A stretch of DNA of 25,043 bases from an uncultured Christensenella sp. (GTDB taxonomy: Bacteria > Bacillota > Clostridia > Christensenellales > DTU072). Location: NCBI GenBank assembly GCA_905210905.1, contig CAJLYQ010000023.1, positions 1-25,043 on the forward strand, given 5' to 3'. The translations under genes and the position numbers were made by a program. The notes under the pieces were generated by a model. It was not told the DNA's origin, did not search any database, and was given only the letters and a program-made list of their open reading frames with translations. Shown here in pieces: positions 16,798-25,043 of the stretch (position 1 is its first letter; every line of letters starts with the position of its first letter).

Positions 16798-19700
16798 ATG
16801 ACGAAGAAAGGAATAAAAAGAACGATACTCGTGTTCGTTGCGGTCACGCTCATAGTTTGCGCGCTCGCACTTTCTGCGTGCGGGAATAAAAAACATACCG
16901 TTATTTTTGAAAACGGAGAAAACAGCATAAAGCAGGAAGTAGCGGACGGAGCGACGGTTGAAAAACCCGAAAATCCGACCAAAGACGGATACACGTTTTT
17001 ACACTGGGCAAAGAAAGGCGAAACGGAAGCGTACGACTTTTCGACGCCGGTCAAAGAAGACGTTACCCTTGTTCCGCAATGGAAACAAAACGAAACGCCG
17101 GACGATCCGGACGAACCGGGCAAACCCGATCAACCTGCGGAAACCGAAACGGTAAGAATAAGATGGATCACCGACGACTGCGCGACGTTCGTTTTTGACG
17201 GAACCACTCCCCGTAACGTGAAGAAAGGGGATACGGTAAAGTTCAGAATCAGCGTTTCTCCGTACTACGAAGGCACTCCCGTAGTAAAAGCGGGCGAAGC
17301 GACGGCAACGCTCGATAAAGACGGATATTACAGTTTCGTTGCGGAAAAATCCGTAGACGTGGAAGTTACCGGACTTAAAATCGACAAAAGCCCGATGAAA
17401 GGGTTAGGAACGGTTAAAAATCCCTACGTTATTTCCTCGCCGGCGCAGTGGAAACAGTTCGCCGACGGAGTAAACGACGGCAACGAGAAATACACGGAAG
17501 CGAATTTCGTGCTGGAATCGGATTTGGATATGAAAGGCGTAACCGTCGCACCCGTAGGTATGGTTGACTCGACGAACGGTTCGTATAAATACTTCCAAGG
17601 CACGTTCGACGGCAAAGGTCATACCGTGAAAAACTTCAAAGTAGACGCAAGTTACGGCGCAATCGGACTTTTCGGTTACCTTACGACGGGTACTGTCCGC
17701 AACCTTAACGTAGAAACCGACATAACGGTGGAAACGGCGAAAAAACAAAACTACATAATCGGCGGTATAGTGGGTTATACCATCTCCGGCGATATAATCA
17801 ATTGTAAATATACCGGCACGATAAACGTTATCGACAGTATAAACGAAAGCGAATGTTATATCTACGTCGGCGGAATCTGCGGTTTCGTACAAGGATATTC
17901 GACCGAATACACCGGCACGATTTCTTTCTGCGAAGTCAACGGCAGCATCAAATCCACCGGTTCGAAAACCGTTTATACCGCAGGCGGAATAGCGGGAGCG
18001 ACTTACGGCGCGTCCGACGCTGCCCCGGCTTATATACACAGTTCGGTGTTTAACGGCACGGTAGAAGGCAAAATCGTAAGAAGCGGCGGTATCGTAGGAT
18101 ATATGCGCGACCGCAGTTCGGTAGCAAACTGCTATTCTACCGGCACGGTTTCCGCTCAGTACGTCGACGGCTACGCCACGGCAGGCGGAATAGTCGGCGA
18201 ATCCAACAACGATACCGTTATCGTAAACTGCTACTCCACGGCGGCGATAAGCGCGAGAGGTCAAGCGACCGAACACACCAGAGATAACTTGCTCGGACTT
18301 AAGTTCGTCGACGGATACACCGGTACCGATATCTATACCGGAATAGATTCCAGAACCGCAATGGCGGTAAACTCTTATTACTCCGCGGACGGCATAGTCG
18401 GCGTAGGCAACAAAACCTATAATCTTAACGATCCGCAATCGGTAAAAACTCTGCTTAACTGGTCAGACGCCGACTGGAAAGTCGTGGATAAGAAACTCGT
18501 ACCCGACTATTCGGGATACGAAAACGTAAGTTTTACGATTACTTTCGATTTCGGAACGAACATTACTCTTCCCGATAAAGACGGCAATCCGCTTACGCAA
18601 AGCAAAGATCCGCTCGTAAGCAACGGATACGGACCTCTTTACTGGGCGTACGAAGGCAGCGGAATGAACAACTTCAAAGCGGACGACGGCACGATTTCGT
18701 ACGGATACTTCCTTGACGAAGCGCATACGAAACGTTTGCCCGCGGCGACCGTTCTCACTTCGGACACCACAGTATACGTCGGTTTTGCCGATTACAGCAA
18801 GATCGAAGGCGAATATTATACGGTAATCAGCGGCAACGAGATTACGCTTACTTTCGACGACAACGGCAAGATGACGATGTCAAGCGGAGCGATGGTCGCA
18901 AGTTACGTCTACGTTTACGACGGAGCGAACTTGCTTATCAGAGAAGGGTATTTCGCATACCTGTACGAACAATACAAAGAATTCGGCAAGACGATGGACC
19001 TTACCGCGGACTACTACGCGCAAGTGACTAGCGACGGCGGACTGAAAATTTACGACACGCTGTTCTTTACCGACACCAACCAACGAACCCTTAAAGCGAA
19101 CAAACGCAACGCGGCTATGGGACTTTGGTACGACGTGGACAACACCGAATGGACGTTCTATTCCGACCTTACCGGTAAGGTTTCGAACGGCAACGAGTTT
19201 ACTTATACCTGCAACGGCGACAACGTTCAGATCATCGTAGGCGGTTCGGTTTATTACGCGGTCGTAGAAGGAACGAAAATGTCGGGCGGAGTGGAATTGT
19301 CGATATCCCGTTACGACGAGTTCGTCGGCAAATGGGAATCTTCGTTCAATACGTATCGGACCGTTACGTTCAACGGAAAAGGTTACGACAGCAAAGGTTC
19401 GGCAACCATTGACGGAACGACTTACGACTACGTAATCAGCGGCGACACCCTTCTTTTCGACGAATACAAAGCGTATTTCAGCGAAAGCGGACTGCTCGTG
19501 CTTGAAAAAGGCGAAGAAAAAACCGTTATGGGCAAAGAAGGCAGTTTTATCGGCACCTGGACGGAAACCGCGCTTAACTACAGTTTCAGACTGGACGGAA
19601 TAACCAAAGACGGTTACGGAACCGGACTTGACAGTAACGGCGTCGCGTTTACTTACGCCGCGGAATGGCTCACCGGAACGTACACCGACAAAGAAACGGG

Positions 19701-20985
19701 CGAAACGGTAGAAAAAGATTACCTTTCTATAAGCGTTTATTACCGCACCACCCTTTACGGATTGTTCGACCTTGCGACGAGAGACGTCGAAGGCGGAGAA
19801 TACGGCACGAGAACGGAAGAAATGCTTTTTGCCGCGGTTTATACCGCTTCGAGCGGATTTATCGTGGACGACTACAATATGGCTTATCTCGATCCGTACG
19901 AAGGCGACTGGAACGGCGAAAACGGACAGACGCTTACGTTTAACGGTTTGGGCGCATACGACATCAACAGTCAGTGGTCGGGCGGCGTCTGGGTGGTTAA
20001 AGGCGAAGTCGAAATAAAAGGCAACGACAGAACGCAACCCGAAACCGTAGGCTACTACTACTATAAAGATACGCGCAAAGCGACGTTTACCTATAAGGGG
20101 ACGAAATACGTCTGCGACTTAGGCGAAGGCGAAATCACCGTAAACGGCACGACTTACAGAAGACCGGACGCAATCGGCGATTACTTCTATCAGGAAGACG
20201 GCGTAAAAGTGGAATTCAACGGTATGAGCAACGTCGGTTGCGGCAAAGCGTCGGTTACCGTCGGAGACGGAACGCTGATTTACGATTACGACCTTACCGT
20301 GGAAGGAACGACCTATACCGCTACGATCAGGGACGGCGAAACCGCCATATATACGCTGGTTATCGACGACGAATCCATCGTGCTTAACGGCGGAACGTTC
20401 ACGAATAAGCAACTCGGCATAGGACACAGACTCGTAGGCAAAACCTTCGTCACCGCAAGCGGTTACGTAATCAAAGTAGTGGGCTATCTCGACAGAGACG
20501 GGTTCGGAAAAGGCAAGTTCGGAGACACGGACGTAACCGTAACGTACACCGACGAAACGTACCTTGCGATTTATTACGAAGGGACGTTTATGTACTACTG
20601 GGGTTACCTTGACGATAACGCTTCGGTACTGCTCGACGGAAGTTTCTCGGTGGTTACCGTAATCACCACCCCCGACGGAATGGCGGGTACTTACACCGCC
20701 GAAGACGGCAGCACGCTTACTTTGGACGGAAGAAGTAACGGCGGAGATTACGTTTACGCCGGCGCGGAATATACCGTAACGGAAGACGAAGAAACGATAA
20801 CCTATCCTTATATATACAAATGCGAAGACGGAAGATACTTCGTGTACGAACTCGACAGATCGGGCGACGAAGACGCGCTGTACTTAACGTACGAAATCAA
20901 ACTCGAACCGACCGAAGGCGCAAAGAAATTCACCGCCGAAGACGGTAGAGAAATCTATCTCGTCGAAATCGTGGAAGAAGAGTAA
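16798..20985 (+). CDS. Giant modular lipoprotein: InlB-B, GLUG repeats, tandem G-x-W beta modules
   Basis: Surface lipoprotein of 1395 aa, function unknown. ATG 16798, with AAGGA 10 nt upstream. Lipobox LSAC with lipidated Cys28. Order: InlB B / Listeria-Bacteroides repeat (33-97, with DGYTFLHW and LVPQW); Asp/Pro linker (DDPDEPGKPDQP); an Ig-like segment (about 120-198); a GLUG beta-helix (about 202-571) with five GG-[IV]-x-G turns (GGIVGYT, GGICGFV, GGIAGAT, GGIVGYM, GGIVGES); a second InlB-B-like domain (about 577-667); then about eight beta-rich modules from residue 671 to the end. By analogy such proteins bind surface partners or glycans, but no enzyme motif is seen. It forms a pair with the paralog at 20997, whose Shine-Dalgarno site overlaps this gene's stop codon. 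The module series does not match any family I can name with confidence. Confidence 0.88.
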   Translation: MTKKGIKRTILVFVAVTLIVCALALSACGNKKHTVIFENGENSIKQEVADGATVEKPENPTKDGYTFLHWAKKGETEAYDFSTPVKEDVTLVPQWKQNETPDDPDEPGKPDQPAETETVRIRWITDDCATFVFDGTTPRNVKKGDTVKFRISVSPYYEGTPVVKAGEATATLDKDGYYSFVAEKSVDVEVTGLKIDKSPMKGLGTVKNPYVISSPAQWKQFADGVNDGNEKYTEANFVLESDLDMKGVTVAPVGMVDSTNGSYKYFQGTFDGKGHTVKNFKVDASYGAIGLFGYLTTGTVRNLNVETDITVETAKKQNYIIGGIVGYTISGDIINCKYTGTINVIDSINESECYIYVGGICGFVQGYSTEYTGTISFCEVNGSIKSTGSKTVYTAGGIAGATYGASDAAPAYIHSSVFNGTVEGKIVRSGGIVGYMRDRSSVANCYSTGTVSAQYVDGYATAGGIVGESNNDTVIVNCYSTAAISARGQATEHTRDNLLGLKFVDGYTGTDIYTGIDSRTAMAVNSYYSADGIVGVGNKTYNLNDPQSVKTLLNWSDADWKVVDKKLVPDYSGYENVSFTITFDFGTNITLPDKDGNPLTQSKDPLVSNGYGPLYWAYEGSGMNNFKADDGTISYGYFLDEAHTKRLPAATVLTSDTTVYVGFADYSKIEGEYYTVISGNEITLTFDDNGKMTMSSGAMVASYVYVYDGANLLIREGYFAYLYEQYKEFGKTMDLTADYYAQVTSDGGLKIYDTLFFTDTNQRTLKANKRNAAMGLWYDVDNTEWTFYSDLTGKVSNGNEFTYTCNGDNVQIIVGGSVYYAVVEGTKMSGGVELSISRYDEFVGKWESSFNTYRTVTFNGKGYDSKGSATIDGTTYDYVISGDTLLFDEYKAYFSESGLLVLEKGEEKTVMGKEGSFIGTWTETALNYSFRLDGITKDGYGTGLDSNGVAFTYAAEWLTGTYTDKETGETVEKDYLSISVYYRTTLYGLFDLATRDVEGGEYGTRTEEMLFAAVYTASSGFIVDDYNMAYLDPYEGDWNGENGQTLTFNGLGAYDINSQWSGGVWVVKGEVEIKGNDRTQPETVGYYYYKDTRKATFTYKGTKYVCDLGEGEITVNGTTYRRPDAIGDYFYQEDGVKVEFNGMSNVGCGKASVTVGDGTLIYDYDLTVEGTTYTATIRDGETAIYTLVIDDESIVLNGGTFTNKQLGIGHRLVGKTFVTASGYVIKVVGYLDRDGFGKGKFGDTDVTVTYTDETYLAIYYEGTFMYYWGYLDDNASVLLDGSFSVVTVITTPDGMAGTYTAEDGSTLTLDGRSNGGDYVYAGAEYTVTEDEETITYPYIYKCEDGRYFVYELDRSGDEDALYLTYEIKLEPTEGAKKFTAEDGREIYLVEIVEEE
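18808..20928 (+). repeat. Tandem G-x-[WYF] beta modules of the first giant lipoprotein
   Basis: About eight divergent units begin at residues G671 (GEY), G775 (GLW), G844 (GKW), G919 (GTW), G1036 (GDW), G1127 (GDY), G1214 (GKTF) and G1297 (GTY), so spacing is 69-117 residues. Most are followed by a strand such as TLTFNGLG, TVTFNGKG or VEFNGMS, i.e. hydrophobic-x-F-[ND]-G-x-[GS]. The pattern recalls the first strand of lipocalin-like barrels, but the fold is only inferred. Confidence 0.6.
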
Positions 20986-20996
20986 AGGAGATAAAA

Positions 20997-23900
20997 ATGA
21001 AAAAGAAATTATCCGTAGCGATTATGTTAATCGTCGTACTTGCGGTGGCGGTAGTAGCGTTCACCGCCTGCAACGGCGAAGATCAATGCACGGTCGTTTT
21101 CAGCGGCGAAGGCATAACGCTTTCACAGCAAACCGTTAAAAAAGGTTCGACCGTGACCGAGCCGGAAACCCCGACGAGAGAAGGTTACGAATTCGTCGGT
21201 TGGATGAAAGACGGCGAAAAATTCGACTTCTCCACGCCGATAGAAGAAAACATCTTTCTTAAAGCGGAATGGAAAAAAATAAAACCCGACGAGCCGACCG
21301 ATCCAAGTAAACCGGACGAACCCGACAAACCGGACGAACCCGACAAAAAAGGAACGAAAAACAATCCTTATATCATCGCAAGCGCGGACGATCTGCTCGA
21401 TTTTGCGGACAGACTGAGCAATCTCGACGAAGAAGGAAACGCGGAATATAACGAATCGTTCTTCAGACTCGACGCCGATATCGATATGGAAGGCAAAAGA
21501 TTCAGCCCCATCGCTCCGATAAAAACGTATAACGAAGACGAAGACGACGAGTGGACGAGCGAAGGATTTAAGGGTAACTTCGACGGAAACGGACACAAAA
21601 TCAGCAATATCGCCCTGACTTCCCTTTTGCGCAGCAAAAACACGACCTATTACGTCGGTTTCTTCTCTGCTACGAAAAAAGCGAATATCCACGACCTTAC
21701 GCTTGAAAATATATATTACGAAATCGAAGCGTACACCGACGAAGCCAAAGTCTGCTACGGCGGCGTGACAGGTTATTCCTTGCTCACCAACTACCGCAAC
21801 GTTACCGTAACCGGCACGTTGGAAACCAGACTTATGGAGAAAAACAGCGCGGTAATCGGCGGTATCGCGGGTTACGTTGACGTTTACGAAAGAAATAATT
21901 CTTATATCGCTTACGCGGAAAACTGCCTCAGCAACGTCGTAGTAAAAACCGGTCAGTTCGAAGACGGCGAAAAATGCAGTCTGCAAAGCGCGGTAAACGG
22001 CGGACTTTTCGGAGAAATCTCCGCAATGAACGGCGCGTTCGCGGTAATTAACTGCGTATCGAACGGCAAAGTCGACGGCGGTCAGTACGTCGGCGGTTTG
22101 GTAGGCTATATCGCTTACGACAGAGTAAGCATTATCAACTGCGCAAACTACGCGGACGTAAAAGCGACGAATAAAGAAGTTTATTACGCAGGCGGACTCG
22201 TAGGCTACGCAAACTGCGACGTTACCTTAATGGACAGTTTTGCTCAATGCACGATTACCGGAGTAAGAACCACGAGCACCGCTTACAAACCTTACGCCGG
22301 CGGTATCGGCGGCTACCTTAAAAAAGACGATTACGAACTGTACTACAACGCAGGCGCGGCGGTGGTAAACTGTCACTTCGATTGTAAGTTCGTATCCACT
22401 TCGGGTTCGGTCAGACCGAGTTTCGGTACGAAAGAAGCAGTCGGCTTCGATTTCAGCGAAGAATGGGCGAAAAACACCCTTAAATGGACGGACGGAATGA
22501 AGTTCGTCGACGGCAAAGCCGTACCGGCAAGGCTCGCAAGCGACGGAGAAAGAACCTACAAAGTTACTTACGTCAGCAACGGTAACGTAGTGAAAGAAGT
22601 CGAAAGCAAGTTCACCGAAGAAGACTTCGGACTCGTAGGAACGGAAGACGCACTGCAAAACAACGGCGACGGAATACTGTTCTATGCGTGGGAACTCGCC
22701 GACGGAGTAAGAACGAGATACTACGTTCCCGTGGTTAAAGACATTACCGTAAACGCGAAATGGCACGACGCGACCGAAATCTGCGGCGTTTACGCAGGCA
22801 CGAGTCGTTACGTGGAAACCAAAGAAGCCGGCGTTATAGTGTTCAGCAAAGACGGTACTCTCAGTTGGACGCTCGCAGGCGGCACCGTTTCCGGAACGTT
22901 TACTTACGACGGAACCCATATCGATATGGTATTCCACAGCGCGAAAGGGGACGTCACCGGTAAAGTGGAAAACGGGCAGATCGTCTTCGACGTTGAAGAA
23001 ACCGCAAGCGCAACCGTAACTTACACCTTTGCAAAATCCGATATTACCGTTTTCGGCGACTACTACAACGAAAACGGCGACATAATCACCATCGACGGCA
23101 CGAATATCAACCTGCACGTCTACGGCCTTAACAAAAGCAACAGAATTTCCGGCAAAATCGAACTTGCGGAAGACGGAATGAGCGGAACGGTCAAGAGCGG
23201 TAAACTTCTCGACGAGTTCTACCAAAGTATTAACTTTACCGTAAACGAAGACTACTCGCTGACGGTAACCGCACTTAAAAAGAGCGCGCAAGCGCCAGAA
23301 TACGAAAGTCTGACGTTCGCAAAGAAAGCAACGCCCGACTACACCGGCAAAAACTTCATCGGTTCGTTCTATATGGTTAAACCCGAAAGCGACAGTATGG
23401 AAAATCCGTCCAAAACCGCCTACACGATGGTTTTCGATAAGAACGGCACCGTCACGAAAAAAAGCCGCTACAGCGACACTATAGGAGCGTTCGTTACCTT
23501 CAAGAACGACACCGTAATGAAATTCACTCTCGAAGGATACGTTTCCACGCTCTTCTACGACGAAGAAAAACAAGTCTGGTACGGCGAAGTAAGTGACGGA
23601 ACGTATACCCAAACCGTAACCGTGCTTATCCCCGAAGCCAAAGGCGAACCCAAAGCGGTAATCTACGAAGCGGATCTCAGCACGATAATCTACGTCGCAG
23701 GCAGTGATCTTTATTACTTCAAAAACGGCGTATATACCGACGTTAGCGGAATCGAAGCGGCAAACAACTTCGCCGAAGGCGAAAGAGTTACCGTCGACGG
23801 AGTTGATTGCAGAGTAGTCTGCTACGAAGACAAGGGCGTCACCGGATACAAAGTTTGCGTGATAGGCAAGGAAGAAGGCACCTATACCTGCGGGGAAAAC

Positions 23901-24983
23901 ACCGTTACGTTTGACGGTCTCGGCAAGGTAAGCGGAACCAAAACCGGCACTTACTACGTTTACGACACGACCGTAGTCGTAGTGTTCGACGACGATACTT
24001 TCTACGGTTTCGATTATAAGATCGCCAAAGCAAACAACGACGTCGCTGCGCTCATCGCTCCGAGCAAATATCAGGGCGTTTGGTATCAGGGCAAAACCGT
24101 AGACGTCAAGGACGAAAACGCCGACGTAATCGGTCACGAATACGTAGAAAGATACTACAAGTTTATGCTCGACGGATACGGCCACACCGCTTTGATGTAC
24201 TATAGTACGGACGAACAAAGATATAAATACAACTGGGGCGGAACCAACGGCTGGGTCGAGGCGAAAGAAACCGATACCGGTATCCACGCCGACTACAACT
24301 CCTATCAGTCCGCGGACGTTCTGTTCTACTACGGTATGCAACTCGCTTACAGCAAACAGTTCGGATATATGGGAGAAACCGCTTTCGCTAAAGCAGGATA
24401 CGACGGAGAACTCACTCCCCCGTCCATTCCGACCGATACCGCAGGCAGTTACGTAGGCACCGAATCCGACGGAACCGCAGTAGTGCTTAATCTGAAAAAC
24501 GACCTTTCCGGCTCGTATAAAGGCATGCCTTTCGCCGCAATCTACGACGGAGAAAAACTCGTTATGTTCACTATCGACGACGTGCGCTACGCTTTCGATA
24601 TTCAGACGAAAACCATTACCTACGCCGCCGAAACCGTAACCCTTACCCGCACAGGCGAAGTCACCGAAATCATTCCGTCTTCGTTCTGCGGCACCTGGTC
24701 GGGCGAGTTTACCGGATACGGAACTAGTTCGGGCGAAATCCGTTCGATAACTATCGAAGCGAGCGGAAAGATTACCTACGGAGACGTGGAAATTATGGCA
24801 ACGTACGACGCCGAAAAACAAATCATATCCGGCAATAATTTTGACGAAAGTGGTTTCGGCTATAAAATAACTTTGGTTTGGAACACAGAGAAACACACGT
24901 TTGCAGCAACCATAGATAATATTCGAGACGCATCGGGCGGAGTCACCATTAACTGTTCGTCCCTTTCTAAAAACGCGGACTGA
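20997..24983 (+). CDS. Giant modular lipoprotein, paralog of the preceding one
   Basis: Surface lipoprotein of 1328 aa, function unknown. ATG 20997 has AAGGAG (20985-20990) overlapping the upstream stop and a 6-nt spacer. Lipobox FTAC, lipidated Cys25. Order: InlB B repeat (about 31-92, EGYEFVGWMKDG, FLKAEW); a repeated KPDEPD linker (about 93-117); a GLUG beta-helix (about 118-518) with six GG-x-x-G turns (GGVTGYS, GGIAGYV, GGLFGEI, GGLVGYI, GGLVGYA, GGIGGYL); a second InlB-B-like domain (about 519-596); and about seven G-x-[WYF] modules to the C-terminus. The architecture repeats that of the gene at 16798, but the two differ throughout, so the duplication is old. No catalytic motif is visible. 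The last 45-50 codons use codons rare elsewhere in the window. It may act with its partner as a surface scaffold or ligand binder. Confidence 0.88.
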   Translation: MKKKLSVAIMLIVVLAVAVVAFTACNGEDQCTVVFSGEGITLSQQTVKKGSTVTEPETPTREGYEFVGWMKDGEKFDFSTPIEENIFLKAEWKKIKPDEPTDPSKPDEPDKPDEPDKKGTKNNPYIIASADDLLDFADRLSNLDEEGNAEYNESFFRLDADIDMEGKRFSPIAPIKTYNEDEDDEWTSEGFKGNFDGNGHKISNIALTSLLRSKNTTYYVGFFSATKKANIHDLTLENIYYEIEAYTDEAKVCYGGVTGYSLLTNYRNVTVTGTLETRLMEKNSAVIGGIAGYVDVYERNNSYIAYAENCLSNVVVKTGQFEDGEKCSLQSAVNGGLFGEISAMNGAFAVINCVSNGKVDGGQYVGGLVGYIAYDRVSIINCANYADVKATNKEVYYAGGLVGYANCDVTLMDSFAQCTITGVRTTSTAYKPYAGGIGGYLKKDDYELYYNAGAAVVNCHFDCKFVSTSGSVRPSFGTKEAVGFDFSEEWAKNTLKWTDGMKFVDGKAVPARLASDGERTYKVTYVSNGNVVKEVESKFTEEDFGLVGTEDALQNNGDGILFYAWELADGVRTRYYVPVVKDITVNAKWHDATEICGVYAGTSRYVETKEAGVIVFSKDGTLSWTLAGGTVSGTFTYDGTHIDMVFHSAKGDVTGKVENGQIVFDVEETASATVTYTFAKSDITVFGDYYNENGDIITIDGTNINLHVYGLNKSNRISGKIELAEDGMSGTVKSGKLLDEFYQSINFTVNEDYSLTVTALKKSAQAPEYESLTFAKKATPDYTGKNFIGSFYMVKPESDSMENPSKTAYTMVFDKNGTVTKKSRYSDTIGAFVTFKNDTVMKFTLEGYVSTLFYDEEKQVWYGEVSDGTYTQTVTVLIPEAKGEPKAVIYEADLSTIIYVAGSDLYYFKNGVYTDVSGIEAANNFAEGERVTVDGVDCRVVCYEDKGVTGYKVCVIGKEEGTYTCGENTVTFDGLGKVSGTKTGTYYVYDTTVVVVFDDDTFYGFDYKIAKANNDVAALIAPSKYQGVWYQGKTVDVKDENADVIGHEYVERYYKFMLDGYGHTALMYYSTDEQRYKYNWGGTNGWVEAKETDTGIHADYNSYQSADVLFYYGMQLAYSKQFGYMGETAFAKAGYDGELTPPSIPTDTAGSYVGTESDGTAVVLNLKNDLSGSYKGMPFAAIYDGEKLVMFTIDDVRYAFDIQTKTITYAAETVTLTRTGEVTEIIPSSFCGTWSGEFTGYGTSSGEIRSITIEASGKITYGDVEIMATYDAEKQIISGNNFDESGFGYKITLVWNTEKHTFAATIDNIRDASGGVTINCSSLSKNAD
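21309..21344 (+). repeat. Two exact 18-bp tandem repeats coding the KPDEPD linker
   Basis: AAACCGGACGAACCCGAC occurs twice back to back (21309-21326 and 21327-21344) and encodes K-P-D-E-P-D twice. It joins the InlB-B domain to the beta-helix. Exact DNA repetition suggests recent expansion by slippage and possible copy-number variation between strains. Confidence 0.85.
22785..24950 (+). repeat. Tandem G-x-[WYF] beta modules of the second giant lipoprotein
   Basis: About seven units begin at residues G597 (GVY), G687 (GDY), G789 (GSF), G961 (GTY), G1027 (GVW), G1150 (GSY) and G1232 (GTW). Spacing is 66-172 residues; the longest interval may hide another unit. Several show the follow-on strand, for example TVTFDGLG after G961. 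They are divergent from each other and from the units in the neighbouring paralog. Confidence 0.55.
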
Positions 24984-25043
24984 CAACCGACGAAACGAAA
25001 GCTCCCAGGGAAGGAAAGATATCCCCATCCCCACGCCGAGGAA
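24984..25043 (+). other. Start of an intergenic region with unlike composition
   Basis: The last 60 bp hold no gene start that I can support. The sequence is purine- and C-run-rich (GGAAGGAAAGATATCCCC). No hairpin with a T tract is present, so a terminator for the lipoprotein pair is not visible inside the window. Confidence 0.35.

Noticed and set aside
22227..25034. Very long open frame (935 codons) on the - strand opposite the last lipoprotein gene
   Set aside because: It lies fully antisense to a well-supported lipoprotein gene, its product is an unstructured V/F/R/Y-rich sequence with no family features, and it is explained by the strong codon bias of the + gene.

Overview
The window is a single co-oriented block: nine protein genes, all on the + strand, with almost no intergenic DNA. 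The longest non-coding stretch is about 177 bp, so no gap exceeds 300 bp. Many features point to a monoderm, Gram-positive-type bacterium: lipoprotein signal peptides with F-[AT]-A-C or L-S-A-C lipoboxes, strong AGGAGG-type Shine-Dalgarno sites, a membrane-anchored surface protease without an outer-membrane system, and Listeria-Bacteroides (InlB B) repeats. I would guess an uncultured gut Clostridia lineage (Christensenellales-like). That is an inference from protein style, not a demonstrated placement. Standard code is used (TAA, TAG and TGA all serve as stops). No tRNA, rRNA, CRISPR array or mobile element was seen.

Region 1 (1-7594) is most of a giant cell-envelope subtilisin of the lactocepin/C5a-peptidase type. 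Its start lies upstream of the window. In order it has an I9-like propeptide, an S8 catalytic domain with an inserted PA domain, Fn3-like domains, a Big_2-like domain, about 28 BspA-type leucine-rich repeats, a helical spacer, a Big_3-like domain, a transmembrane anchor and an acidic cytoplasmic tail. Region 2 (7644-8816) is a small lipoprotein with two InlB-B-like repeats and a GLUG-like beta-helix segment.

Region 3 (8846-16699) is a complete oligopeptide ABC importer in the order oppA-oppB-oppC-oppD-oppF. OppA and OppB carry large extra segments on the outer face, OppD has an extra segment inside its nucleotide-binding domain, and OppC, OppD and OppF have charged N-terminal tails. A terminator-like hairpin after oppA probably lowers permease and ATPase expression relative to the binding protein. 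Region 4 (16798-24983) holds two giant paralogous lipoproteins (1395 and 1328 aa), 11 bp apart. Each has an InlB-B domain, GLUG beta-helix repeats, a second InlB-B-like domain and then a tandem series of beta-rich modules that each begin with G-x-[W/Y/F].

Taken together, the locus reads as a surface proteolysis-and-peptide-import unit. The protease cuts proteins outside the cell, the repeat-rich lipoproteins may bind substrates, partners or the wall, and the Opp importer takes up the peptides. The functional link is inferred from gene order and known family roles. The less ordinary parts are the LRR-protease fusion, the matched outer-face insertions in OppA and OppB, the oppositely charged tails on OppC/D/F, and the large uncharacterised modular lipoproteins.
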